DNA of 64,000 nt, from contig OY718803.1 of NCBI GenBank assembly GCA_963070105.1, positions 1,861,007-1,925,006 on the forward strand, read 5' to 3'. Origin of the DNA: Litomosoides sigmodontis (taxonomy: Eukaryota; Nematoda; Chromadorea; Rhabditida; Onchocercidae). Under the pieces are notes generated by a model. That model ran no database searches and was not told the origin of the DNA. It was given only the letters and a program-made list of their open reading frames with translations. Of the stretch, positions 47,741 through 60,758 are shown in pieces (position 1 is the first letter of the stretch; each line of letters starts with the position of its first letter). The position numbers and the translations under genes were made by a program.

Positions 47741-50039
47741 TTTCATGTAACGTTTCCTGAATGGGAAAATTTACAATGATAAATTTCGTAAATTTTAATC
47801 GAATAATTTACAACATTAATATCAACCTATCAACTTATCCCTACCACAATTGCTATTGATAATTTTGTCATTGAAAAAAAAATTTTTTTTCCTTGCAAAT
47901 TAATTTGATAAAAAAGTAAGTAAATTTGTAAGAAAAAAAAAGAAAGGAAATAAAAGTTAGAGTTGAAACAGGTCAGATGTGTTAGATGAATGTTATTGCA
48001 TGAAAAGGACCACATAACTTTGTCATTAATGCATTTCATCCTCTTTTTGCTTCTCTTCCCTCAAAACGCTCAACTAATTAGCATTTTATGCAAACATAAC
48101 AAAAGATAATTGCATAATTTATGGAAAATTTTAAGGAAAAAAAAGAAAATGAAAAAGTTACAATTGTAATTTTTTTTTTGAATTAATCAAAGCATCGTAA
48201 TATATCGATTAGTATATGATATTATAGCCAAATTAATGATGGATTAGAAGGTGAAAAAAAAACAGCTGTAATTCGGGACAAAATATTTTCACTTCGGTGA
48301 CAAACCGTTATTGTCTTTGGTAGACTTATGCCCTAAATTGAGCAATTTGGTTGAGATGATGACGGTGGTGGCCCGACGAAACCTTCACAAGTGGCGGCAA
48401 TTGTTGAGTTTGGAAATTTGCATTTCTAAATCAATAGGAGTGAATTGTGGGAAGTTGGTGGGAGAGGAGAAGAGGGGGTTTGATTGAGGATATGAGTGAG
48501 ATTAGTATAACACTTTTCATTTAAATTAATTTCTCAGTGATTTCTCTTTTGTTTCCATTTCTATAATTTATTACATTTATTGAATCAAATCATTTGCTCA
48601 TAGCAATAATAATCTGTAGATGTGAAATTCTTTATCAAAAAAGTTTAAATTTTTGCATTTTACGTGTAATTTCAACTTACTAAATCAATATTTTTGATTA
48701 TTTTCAACATCATTAAGTTGATTGTTTATTTTTACATTTTTCAAGTTTAATTTAATTCTACTTATCATTCGTAGTATTACTTTTAAATTAATTAACAAAA
48801 ATTATCGTATCATGAAATTTTTATGAAAATGATCATTTTACTTACTTCATTTCCTATTATTATGCATTACTTGTTTATAGTAATTACCATTGGAGCAATT
48901 CCGCTCTATTGATTTATCTTATTTTTACCTAACACCTCATGTGTGTTTTAGTCGTCATCGTCTAACGAATAATAAAATTCAATGTTCCATAACTTACTAT
49001 ATGTATAATTGATAACATTGACGGGAAGTTTAATTTAATGCAAATAATATATTTTAATAATTAGTTTTATTAATTAGCTTAAAATCAGCAGTAGTAAAAT
49101 TCTCCTCCTATTCCTTTCACTTACGTAACGTGACTGTTATTCATCCTATTGTTTCTTGTCCTTCATACATTTTCCTTCTCCTTATTTGCTTCAATGATGA
49201 TAATAGTTCGCTCGTCATCTTTTGTTTGACTGATATTTGCGCCTCTTTAATACTCGTTCATCATGACCTTCATTTATTCAAATACTTTTAGCACTTCGTT
49301 GTTCTTCTTTAACTTGTTGTTATTGCTGTTTCTATTGCTGTTGTGAGTGAAGGCTGTTTGAAATTTTTTTATTCCTTCATTTTTATTTTATTTTTTTTTT
49401 ACATAAAATTTATTGTAATACTTTGATTTTTCTACATGTTATAAATAGCACAGTAAATGTGATTAATCTAATCATTTTTATTTTATTTGCATCACACTAA
49501 GTCGTTCTCGTTGTTATTCGGCTGCATTCATTCATTTATATGGGTGTTTTTAAATGTCGGAGTTTGCTAGAAATTGCTTTCATCTTTTTTCTTCAGTTTA
49601 AATTAGTTAGTGAACTTTTTTTTTCTTTAGTTTAATTAGTTAATGTATACTTGAGGCATTAAGCGTAAGACGAAGAAGCAAATTGTTTGGAGCGAAATTG
49701 GGTGAAATGTGTAGTGTTAGCTAGATATAAGGTATTTGTAAGTGGTGCGGTTGCGGTACTTAATGGATTTGAAATTTGAAGATCGAAGAGATAAGTCTTA
49801 TGCTAAACACATTAGAATAGTAACCTCACTGATCTTTTCGATTACCTCTTTCATACACTCAATCCTGTAAGCATTTAAACGCAGAACGAGCTTATATGAA
49901 TGAATATAAGCGCAATATTTAAATTCTTACCATGAATTTGATGGGACAAATGATGCTAAAGTGCTTTTGCAAATATCGTATTAGTTAGATGGAAGAAGTA
50001 ATGCGTGGGAAGAGTAGGAAAATCAAATAGAAGAGGCTG

Positions 50040-50040
50040 A

Positions 50041-50069
<29 letters not shown>
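50040..50069. repeat. Short (ATT)n repeat
   Basis: About ten ATT units, the same motif as the two giant arrays upstream. Confidence 0.9.
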
Positions 50070-50071
<2 letters not shown>

Positions 50072-50330
50072 ATTACTATTAATACATGAAAATGACCTAA
50101 GGTTGATTCATTTTGTTATTGGTAGTGGAAGAATTTTATCGTCTTTAAAACTAATTTTGAGTGAAATATGAGTTTTTGTGAAAAATCTTGTTGTTCGCAC
50201 TTGTATATTTTGTTTCTGTGCACCTCTCGATATGCGATAATTGCCAGTTGTAGTGAATGCGCATCGTTTGTTTCAATCGAAGCCATCAATTTTTTTTTCC
50301 TCCATTACCCTCTTTTTCGTTTGATTTCAG

Positions 50331-50424
50331 ATGAACTACGGATGAAACCGCTCAACAAATATTTCTCTGATGTTATCAGCATATTTCCAAATTTAGAAGT
50401 ACACAAATTCTTTCAAATTCATGG
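50331..50424 (+). CDS. Possible upstream exon of the RhoGEF gene (tentative)
   Basis: A TTTGATTTCAG acceptor precedes an open segment reading MKPLNKYFSDVISIFPNLEV from an internal ATG at about 50341. A GTATGA donor follows at 50425. The composition looks exonic and it sits on the RhoGEF strand, but its end phase (one base left over) does not match the next supported exon at 51397, which needs two. A missing exon or a wrong boundary is possible. No family match. Confidence 0.25.
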
Positions 50425-51396
50425 TATGAATTGTGACCAATCAAGAATGAAAAGTGGCCAATGTCTGAAACGATAATTTGTTAGGTGTAGCATGTTATTA
50501 TCATATAAGTTTGAGAGGAATCAAGGATAAAGGAATAATTATAATGTTACCACGTTAGTAACGTCGTTGGTTTTTTCGATCGTCTGTTACGCATAGCCGT
50601 CCTGCAAATACCTAATAACTAAAGGGCAAAAGAATTTATGAATATAGGTGGCGACATTTACATTTCTTGCTATGAGTTTGAGGTAGGACGAAAGAGAGTA
50701 CCTGGTGAAAAATAGAATAACAACTTTAATTAATAGTGTCTGACGATTTGAAGTAAAAAAAATTAAAGTACAAGCGATTGTTAGCCGTAAAAATTGCTCA
50801 GAATAGAAGAGGACGAAAAGATTGATAAGAAGGATTACGAAAGCATTAGATAGATAATGAAGGAAGAAACTGTTGCTGCACGTAATTATAGTTCATAAAA
50901 ATCTTCCAAAAAGTACTCTAGACATTGAGATTAGTGAATTCATTTGCTCTTATCTTTTAATTTACACGCTATCATTGATGTGAAATAAATAATTGAACTG
51001 CAGGACTCTGTAAGAGTGGTGTAAATGATAAACCAATCATTGAATTACGAATCTCATCGGAGGTGCCTTTCGATCTCTTGCCTTCATTAATTTTCTCAAC
51101 TTATTCCCTATATGCGAGGTTTGCTTGTTTGTTTGTTTGTTTTTTATCACGGAAAATAAACTAAACAGAAAATATGATTTGACAAATTTAATGATAGACA
51201 TTACTTTTAATTGTTTACGCAAACCGTAATTTCTATCAAGATTTCCGTATTAATTTATATAATTTGTGTCAGTTTTTAGGCCGTGCGGCCAATAATAACT
51301 AGTGTTTTTTTTAATTTTCAAAGTATTTGCATTTTTTTTTGACACAATGAAAAATGAATTAGAGTAATTCATGGATTTACAACTTTTTTTTTTGAG

Positions 51397-54300
51397 ATGT
51401 TCGAATAAAAAACACACGCTGTACATAATCATCGATGTTCGTGATTGTTCCGAGGAATGCCTTTACTCTTTTCTTCAAGCACTACGACAATCAGCCGTAT
51501 GTTACTGTTAAAATTTGTTCTTTTCTATGCATAATATTTTCATCAGTTATGGGTGATTAAATTTTTAGAAATTTCTGCCAAGACTCTCTGCATCTCAGTG
51601 AGCGTTGAGAGGAAAAACCTGATTTAGCACGTGATATACTGGAGATGATTTTACAGTAAAGGAAATGTAATTGTAGTAGAGCCTCAGATGATTGGAAGTA
51701 TCAAATGCCGAATTGATATGAATGTAAATTTTTTCAGTCATGGCTGGAAGGTACAATTGATTGCATATTGTGGGTTATCGGGTCCTCTTTGCGTAATATT
51801 GAAGCTGTAATCAATGAAGATCTCATTTTATCAAGAGCTAAAGTTAGCTTTTGTTAAGATTCTATGATATTAATGTTTGTATCACTTTCAGAAATTAATT
51901 TCTGCACGGAACTGATCGTAGTCTTATCTGTGAGCAGTGAAAATTGCTGTGGAAGATAAATTAGGAAAATTTGAATTTCAGAATATTGTAACCGATATTG
52001 GGGATATTACGAAATATATTGAAGCGGGCAGTTTTTCAACGTATTTAAATGGTTTAATAGATCCCGAGATTACACGGCAGTTTCTGCGCATGCGATTCGT
52101 TAGTTTCCGTTGTTTGCTCGAGTTGAGTGAATGAAGCAAAATACAGGGTGGTGGGAAAAAGTAATCAGTAGCATCACCCTCCTTCCCCGTCCCCCGCCCC
52201 CTCCCCCGCCCTCCCTCCTCACCTATCTGAGAGAGTACGGTTATTGATAGCGTGATAATATACGAGCGTTCATCGCATATCGCATAGGAGTGATCCATCG
52301 TACCAGCCATTTGCTGTTTAGTTTGAGATTGTTGGAGTACCACGCTAGCCGAAAATTGAAAATAGGAGGAAAATTTGGCTTACGATGAAGTTACTGTTTT
52401 GCTTTCTTATCGTTTGACAAAGTCATTACCTAGCAGTTACCTTCTCTATACTTCATAATATTGCATTCAAAAGCTTAATGTTAAAACAAAAATACTGTCA
52501 GCTTTGTTTAGAGCTCACTAAAGATTGCAATGTGTTTACGAATACTTCGTTCCTGTGCAAAAACACTAGTTTCACTTCCTATGCAAATCTCTTACTATTC
52601 AGTGATGAGTTCTATTACAGTGCGTGGAAGATTTGTTGAAAAAGACACACAACACAGCGAAGCATTACATGGGTTTACATGAGCATTTAAAGCAGCTTGA
52701 AATCCCGCAAGATCTTGCACTCGCTAATGCTGAGTTGTTACAAAGACAGGCTGAAGAGTATGTTTTTCTCTTTTGTTTTTTTTTTCGTATTCAGAGTCAT
52801 TTTTGTAAGATCACAAATGCTTATTATTGAATAGTAAGCTTAGTGCAATGATTTAGGTGCTTGTTAGGAGCCCAACATAGTTCATGAAATGCTAATTTCT
52901 AATTTTTTGATAAGCTAGTTCATTTGTGTATTAACATTGTTTGTATTATTGCAAAATATCATTTTTCTTTATATTTTTTTTAAAAGCAGAAATTTGTGAA
53001 GTGAAATTAAATTTGAAAACTGCATTTAGTGATTCAAGATTAAGTATAAATAGCTCAAAGAAAAGGATTTAAGTAGAGTTAAATAGCTTGTGCAAATTGT
53101 TTTATTCGAGCATTTGAATGAGTCATTCACACTCATTTTCTATTCTTTTTTGTGGTTTAGTTTATTATGGTAAGTCCATGGTATATTCTTTTTTGAAGGA
53201 TAGGTTTTGTCTAATGGTATTGATTACTTCTGAGATATTAGAAAGTTTTTCTTTGTTATCATGCAACAGCGAATAAATTTTCTAGAAAAGGAAGAGGTAG
53301 AGCACTAGGTGGAACTTTTATCATTGCCAAAAGCAGTGCATTGAATAATTGGAAAGAAGTCGTCGATGTAGTCTTGCGAGCATTATATGAGCGAAATGTT
53401 TGAGAGAGCTGTGTTGCTTTACTACAGCAAGCAACCGATTGGAATTTTTGTATTGAAACTGCTGAGGCGCTTTTTTAGCTGACAAAACTAATCCCTTTGT
53501 TTGCACTGCAAATCTTTGCTTTTACACTTTACCTTGCAGATTAAATAATCGATGGAATGCTGTGAAAGATGAACCAGATGTGATATATTTGTTGCATCGT
53601 GGAGAAATACTGTGCGATGAGCTAAAAACACAATATCGCAATCTTCAGCATCTTGATCCTTATCTCTTCGCGTATGCTTAGTTCCACCGCTTCGAAAACT
53701 CAGAACTGTGTTTTTTTTTAATTGCGGAAATTTTATGATCCTTACAAATGTACCTCGGGTTATAACTCAGTTCTGGTTACTATCTTACAATCTATTTCTT
53801 GTCATCCTTAAATAGTTGTCAGTTTTTCTTTCATAACTCGGAATTTAGATTCAAAAATGTACATGCTTCAGTCCCGGTTGTCCACGGATACTTATCCACC
53901 TTTAGAAATTAGTGCTTCTTTAACGAATCCAGAGTATTTAATGTTTTTATTTTATTTCACCTTGAAAACCACGTATTAATTAGAGTCTAAGCTAGAACTG
54001 AAACATTAGTTAAGGTCTACCCAATATTTTTGATTTTTTGTCCTACAATCATATAAAATTTTATGTTTTACACATCCAATTTTTTTTTTAGGGATTCAAT
54101 AAACCGTGCAGTATCAGGCTTCGAAGAAGTTAAAGTGGTCATGCAGAGGAGTAATTCGAGTATATCGAGACGACTGTTTGCTCTTAAATGTTCAGTGGAA
54201 GCGATCGAGTTTTTAAAATATATCCCAGAGGTTTGGATGTTTATTCAAGCGTAACAGAAGTAGCCAAGTTTAAGTTCTTTTTTTTAGGTTTTTGGAAATC

Positions 54301-56269
54301 ATGTTTTACGCAGTTGTTTTGCTACATAAATTTTATAAATTTTGGTTACGAATTTTTGTTGTTTTTAAATGATTTCCGTGCAGGTAATGGAATTTATCAA
54401 TAGTGAAATACATGATTTGGAGCAGCTGAAGATAATCAAGATATTCAGCGTTGTAAGACTAACCTCCCAGGTTAGTTTATTAGTTTTAATGACACTGAAT
54501 CATTTGAATATGATTTTAATGTTTGATTTCAAAACTGTTTCTTCATTCTTTTTTTTAATTCGCTTTTGAGAAAAATTAAGGTTCGTTAAGTTGGTGATCC
54601 ATTCTTGTAATTTTTGTTCATACTTTTACTTATTTCAGATCAAACAAGTAGACAGCAAAATCATAGAACTGACAGGATACTTGAATGAAGCTAGTAGCCG
54701 TCTGAAGAAAGTAGCGCATTTGCCTGAAGAAGGCTCATTTGGTAATAAAGACAGGAATAAAATTACCGATGCATTAGGTTCCTTCAGTTCCTTCCTAGCG
54801 CGTTGTAAGCAACGTGTTGTAGACGTTCGTCCGGTTGTTCAAGCTGCACTTGATTCCCGCATTCACATTGATCAGGTATTTAAATTCATTTCTGTTATTT
54901 CATCAATTATTTTAGGAATGCTGCTTGTTCTTTTATTGGGGTAAAAGTTTTAATTTGACTTTTGGTATCGTTCTTTTAATTTACTGTTTTCACTTTCGAA
55001 ATTAAGAGGAACTGTTACTTATAAATTTGGACTTATAATTCAACTTTCCTTATTATTTGCAAATTCAGGTATATAATTGGGCTTTACTTCATGCTAAGAG
55101 AAGCGATGATGAAAAGGAGAAGGAAATATTAATTTCAAAATATCCATCTACTGCTATTGCTCGTCTCCATGAATATATCGGTGTTAGTTCTACTGACTGC
55201 ATCGTAAGTTTTGATACGGAATATTTAATGTCTGAGCTTACTTGTGCTTACTTGAGGAATCCATATATCATAGCTGAGCAGGGACTACCAAAAATTTTTG
55301 TCAAATTTTTTTTCTAGCTGATAAAAAAATGCGATTTTATTACTAGGTTCGACAGGAAATAGAAAAATTACTTTTGGATTGCGAAAAGGCCATTATGAGC
55401 TTGGATCCCACACTCAAGATTGCGGATTTACGTTGCCAGATGAGCACCAGCTCAAGTCAAGAAAGCGCTGATGGCGGTGGCAGTCAGGAAGTTGGCGCTG
55501 TTGACTCATGTTTTAGTGGAGAAGCAGATTGTTCTATCATTGATTTATCTCTACCAAAAAGTCGCTACTCTGATTTATCCGATTCAGTATCCGATACCCC
55601 GATGGAGGTATATTCAGATGTAGAAGAAAGTTTTATTGTTAATTTAAAGAATGATTTGGGTGCAACTGAACATTCTCGGCGACAGACAAGCCCAGCACCA
55701 ACGCAATATGAAATTCCAATTTCCAGAGCCACTAGTACTGAACATCAGCCGGTTATTGCTTGTTTCGTCTTTTTTCTTTGCTTCACATCTTTTTGTATTT
55801 CGCTTTGGCTGTTTTTTCTTCTTTTATCTTACTAACTTTTCTTATTTGGGCCATCAACTAATCATCTGCGGAAACAAAATTTATTTTGGTATTCGAAATA
55901 CTAAAGCAATCTAATTTTATGACATAAAACTAGATATGCGAAATTTGTTTTCAGTTGTCTCTTGTTTGAGCATCCAGTATTAAAAACATATTTTTAAACC
56001 CGCTTTCCTATTTTAGGAGCCAACAGAACTGGAAGAAGTTCGATGGCGTCGCAATTCATGGGCACCGTCGGTACGTACTGGACCGCTAGAAATCGTCGAA
56101 GAATCTGCAATTGGTGCTGCACCCGTCACTCTTAACATGACTAATAAAGTACGCCTCATATGTTTGTCGTTGTCTTTTTACTTTCTCGCATATAACGCAT
56201 AATATTTATGAAGGCAGTGAAATTAAATGAATTTATAACTTAGACACTTCAGCTGCAAGTTATAAGGTT

Positions 56270-56316
<47 letters not shown>

Positions 56317-59300
56317 TTCCCGGCTTTCGTTTCACTTTTGTAGTGTTTTAGATTATTACATCAATGTCGACAAACACATTACACAAAAGGCTGGACCAGC
56401 GCCGTTCTGTCAGTACCGTTCCCTTACGTCTTCCAAATCCATTCCTGATAAATGGAGCTATCCGACCGGGATCAGCGCGATTTGTTGTATCTCAGAAATC
56501 AAGGCGTCCACTAATGAGAACCTTTAGTAGTGATCTTTTGGAGGAGGTAGTGGTAAATTTTAGAAAAACTTCAAAGTCTCTTCAGTTCTGAATTGTTTAG
56601 AACTGTACGAATTTAATTTACAGGATTGTCGATCAGCTCTGAGTGCTTTCCAGTTTCTGGATGATGATTGTTGCAGCATTAGTGAATCACCTCAACCGGC
56701 TGTCACATCAGGTTTTCAAGCTCTGTTCTTGATTTGTTTTTCTTATTCGACTGCTGTAATCGCAATATCGTTTCAACAATTATAATGAGTATTAGGCTGG
56801 TTCCGAAACATTTACAGATATTCCCTAATATGCTGTTTTTCGTTTCTGCAGCATTCTCAGCTCTGGATTTCTCAATGCGTTCCGAGCAGATAGATATAGT
56901 CCGGGATTGGCTAAGCCCCGCCAAAACGAGCGATGCGAATTTCAGAATTGAATGTACTGTTGTACGGGATTTACTTGATTCAGAAATCGATTATGTCAGT
57001 GCTTTAAGACTTGTGGTTCAAGTACGTTTTCCGCTTATGCTATTCTTGATTTGTGCAAACAAAATGCTGGGGCGTATTAAATAGTTTTTTCAAATAAATT
57101 TGTCGAATTCACTGTTGAACGATTGATATAGTTTTTCATTATTGAATGTAGATCACTTTTTGGAAGGTTGACATTAATTGATTTATTCTAGGACTTTATG
57201 CCGGAAATGGCTCGAGTTGATATCCCGAGTGCGCTTCGTGGCAAAAAGTCTTGTATTTTTGGAAACATTGAAAAGCTTTTTCAGTTTCATGCTCATTCAT
57301 TTTTGCCCCAGCTCATCTCACGGTTAAGGTTAATTATTTTTCCCTTCAGAAGTATTGCAAAAATTTGATTCTGTTGTCAGTGCCATAATGATATCTTGCA
57401 GCCTAAGCAAAGATCTTGATATTGCTCCTTCTTATAGGTTTCGTTGTGCTGATGAATCAGTTTCAATGATAACTGGAAGATTGTTTCTGGACAATCTCAA
57501 CTATTTTGAATTGTATGCACTGTATGCAAAAAATAAGCCCAAATCTGATCAATTAATGCGCGAAGCGGGTCATAAATTTTTCAACTCTGTACAGGTTCGT
57601 GAGACGATTCTTTCCGCTTTCATTGCCAGCTTTCATTACTTTTAAAATGCATATTTGATTTTCTAAATGCATTTAGAAATCAGGCTATTTTTCATTTCTC
57701 AAGGGATTTTCTTTAAAGCTTCATTTTTTACTCTTTTTTCAATGAAACGTTGCAGAGCATGGCTGACTTATCACATTTATTGATCAAACCGATTGAAAGG
57801 ATAGGTAAATACGCACTTGCACTTCAGCAACTACTTAATGCTGCACCACCAAACAAAGTGGTTGGTATAGTCTTCTTTCTGCCAAATTTTGGCTTTCTGT
57901 ATTTGTCGTGAAAACTTTTGTTGTATTTTCAAAGTAAAACTCCATTCAGTTTCATTTTTGTATCTCACTTGTTTCCAATTCATATTGTGCTTATTTCTAT
58001 ATTGAGGTCAACTCATTCACTATCAATTCCCTGTTCCAGGAAGTTTTGGAAGTGTTGGAGAAAGTAGCTGTGGTAGTTGGACGGCAGATTCGTCGTGGTA
58101 ATGATTTGTTGGCAATGGAGCGAATAAGTAGTTGTGATTTAAACCTCAAGGAACAAGGAAATTTGTTACGGCATGACACTATGTATGTCACTGAAAAACG
58201 TGGCCTGCAGTCTAAGAAACGTGTGCGAAATGTATTCCTCTTCGAGAATTGTGTTGTCCTTACAAAGCCGAAGTTATCTCGATCATGGAGAGGAAGTACA
58301 TTTGATGAGCTGAAATATAAAAGCAGTATACAGGTATTCTAAATTTGCCAATGTATCTAGTTTCTTGTTACTTATTCAATCTACTTTATGTCTCTGTAAT
58401 TCGACTAGGTTCTACAGCTTGATTTCTCTATATAGATTAATCCAGAATACGGAATATTTTAAAGCTTAAGTTAGAGAATGCAGAACTAGGTATATACGAA
58501 GTTTTTTTCAACGTTCGTTATTTTTCCTGGTATATTCGCAAGGCTTACATGTTTGAGAATCAATTAACAGTTTTATGATTCGTTAGTGAATTTAATGAAA
58601 TACATAAATTTGATGGGATAAAACCATTTCTCTTCAGATGACCGATTGCGGCTTGACAGAAATGGTGAAGGACTCGAAGGTTAAGTTCGAATTATGGTTC
58701 CGGAAGCACAAAAACTCGTTCACATATATAATGGAGGTAAAAACCTTATAAATTTTTTGAGTTTATTACGCTATCTAATTTTTTATTACTTTCTTGAAGA
58801 TTTTTTTTTGTAGTTGGATTATTCATAACAAAATTTTAATTTCCACCAAATTCTTTCAATGAAATACTAAAGAAGGTTGGTTTTATTACAGTCACAAACA
58901 GCAAGCATCCGTGATGCTTGGGTTGAAGATATCCGTAGCATTCTTTGGGAGCAAGCCATTCGAAGTCGTGAGAAGAATATTCGCGAAAAGGCAAATATGG
59001 GCATTGAGCTGCATTCTTCGTATATTCATTTAGGACCACGTGCTACGGTTAGTAACCTATATATATATATATGCTTATTTGGTCTTTGGATTTGTTCTTG
59101 AGGAAAATCTTTCCTCACACTTTTTTCTTACTACAGCTGAGCGGATTTCGTGACTTTGGTTTTGTGGAAGGTACTCGGCGGCCGTGTTCATTGATATCAC
59201 TAACAGCTTCATCGTGTTCAAGCTCGAATAATTTGGGACGAATACAAAGTGATTTTTTATTTATTGCTAAAAATTTTATATTTGTTGAGAGGTAGTAGAT

Positions 59301-59662
59301 TGTGCACTACTAGATTCAATCTTCTACACTACCTCTAATTTTGAGGACCTATTCACACATATAGATTAGATCTTATGGCATTCCATCGCTGTATAAAAGA
59401 ATTGAAAAAAAGGTTTTCTTTTGGATGAGCAAACAGAGTTGTTATGTTTCATTATGATAAGAGGTGATTCTTTTCTGAGTATCTATTCTGGAAAAATTGA
59501 GTTTCAGCAGGAAGAGCTACATGTGAAATTAGTGGCGATCTGTGTCGGGTGGAAGAAAGTGACGAATGGGAGAGCATGCAGGAATCCAGCCCAACTGTAA
59601 AGTATGCGGAAAACACACTTCCACGTTTTCGAGCTCCACCACTGCCAGGCGTCCATCAATAA
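51397..59662 (+). CDS. Dbl-family RhoGEF (PLEKHG4/ARHGEF40/MCF2L-like), 5' end unresolved
   Basis: Exons: 51397-51496, 51738-51792, 51892-51929, 51982-52098, 52621-52757, 53540-53671, 54092-54230, 54384-54470 (or 54452), 54639-54875, 55069-55203, 55347-55751, 56017-56148, 56352-56546, 56624-56711, 56852-57021, 57192-57328, 57438-57594, 57756-57857, 58040-58333, 58638-58736, 58892-59047, 59137-59248, 59508-59662. About 1,125 residues are visible. Domains: CRAL-TRIO-like (HTLYIIIDVRD, VTDIGDITKYIE); spectrin-like coils; a Ser-rich linker; DH (CIFGNIEKLFQFHAHSF, YFELYALYAKNKPKSDQL, LIKPIERIGKYALALQQLL); PH (RVRNVFLFENCVVLTKP, to IRDAWVEDI); and an acidic tail. Predicted exchange factor for a Rho-family GTPase in cytoskeletal control. 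C. elegans UIG-1 is a likely relative, from memory. The first coding exon is missing. Confidence 0.88.
52177..52223. repeat. C-rich tract in a RhoGEF intron (G4 motif on the template strand)
   Basis: Runs of three to five C separated by G or T over about 47 bases in the intron between exons 52098 and 52621. Strikingly GC-rich for this genome. Confidence 0.75.
56273..56309. repeat. (TA)n microsatellite in a RhoGEF intron
   Basis: About 37 bases of TA. Confidence 0.9.
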
Positions 59663-60758
59663 TAATAGGGGTATTGACCAATGAAGTCCAAAACAACTGT
59701 TTTGACATTGGTGCTGTAATTACTTTATCCCATATTCAATCCTGTATGCATAGTGATATTTCTTCCGTTCTCATTGTAATATTTCGAACTGTCATAAGAG
59801 ATTTAATCATTTGGACAGTTACTCTCAATCTTTTTGCTCTGTAAATGTTGCGTACACGCGTGACGTATCATGCTCACTACCATGACTAAGTTAGAGTTCT
59901 ATCGCAGAGTCAAACATGGCGAACTTTAAAAGCACTTCTCTGACATATTATTATCGAATAAAGTTTTCGTACCTTAAATAAATTATACTCGGTTGCAATT
60001 TTATAAATATATATATATCAGTTGCTGATTTATCAATTTTTTATTTTTTGAAAACTGGAACATCCAAAAGAGGAGAGGATGCAGATCTGATTTACGGTCT
60101 ATTTCATGTAAACAGTTATTGTAGATTAACCTTCCACACTTGCCTTATTCTGCTTTACTCAGTTTTCTTGTTTTTTCATTTCCCGAGTGGCCCATACGCT
60201 GTATAAAAGATACCGTAAACAATTTCCTAAATCGAAATGAGAGATCCCCTGAATAGCTGCATAATTCAGGTTAGTTGATGTGACTTTGTGAAGGTGGAAA
60301 AATATGAAGTCCCAGACAACAAGCTTGAACAGGACAAGTAAATCATGAATTACTGATAACACGTATTTTCAAACATTTGTTTTGAGTGTCACTAAGTGGC
60401 AAAGAACAATATATAGAAGAATTGTACTGAAAATAGTGAAGAAAGAAAATCTATTAAATTGACAACATATATACATAGAGTGGTTTGGAACCATACAAAT
60501 ACGGATGAGATCATAATAGACAGACAACTGCCTTTTAACAAGTTATAACAAAGTACACGGAACGTTAAAAAAAAAACATCCTGAATTCTCTCCACATCCT
60601 CGAGCCTACTTGAGAAAGCAAATGAATGAAATAATTCAAGACTAGCTCAACTTAAAATGTGAAATGTGTAAAGTAGATAACTCTGGTTGTGGACGAGTCA
60701 GTTAATCCAAACCCACGAATATGTACAAAATAGCTGTTTGCTATACTAATGACAACGG
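59663..60758. other. Convergent 3' region, RhoGEF and NF-YC
   Basis: 3' untranslated sequence of two genes that face each other. No further coding segment recognised. Confidence 0.5.
59957..59962 (+). other. Polyadenylation signal for the RhoGEF
   Basis: AATAAA about 295 bases past the stop at 59660-59662. Confidence 0.45.
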
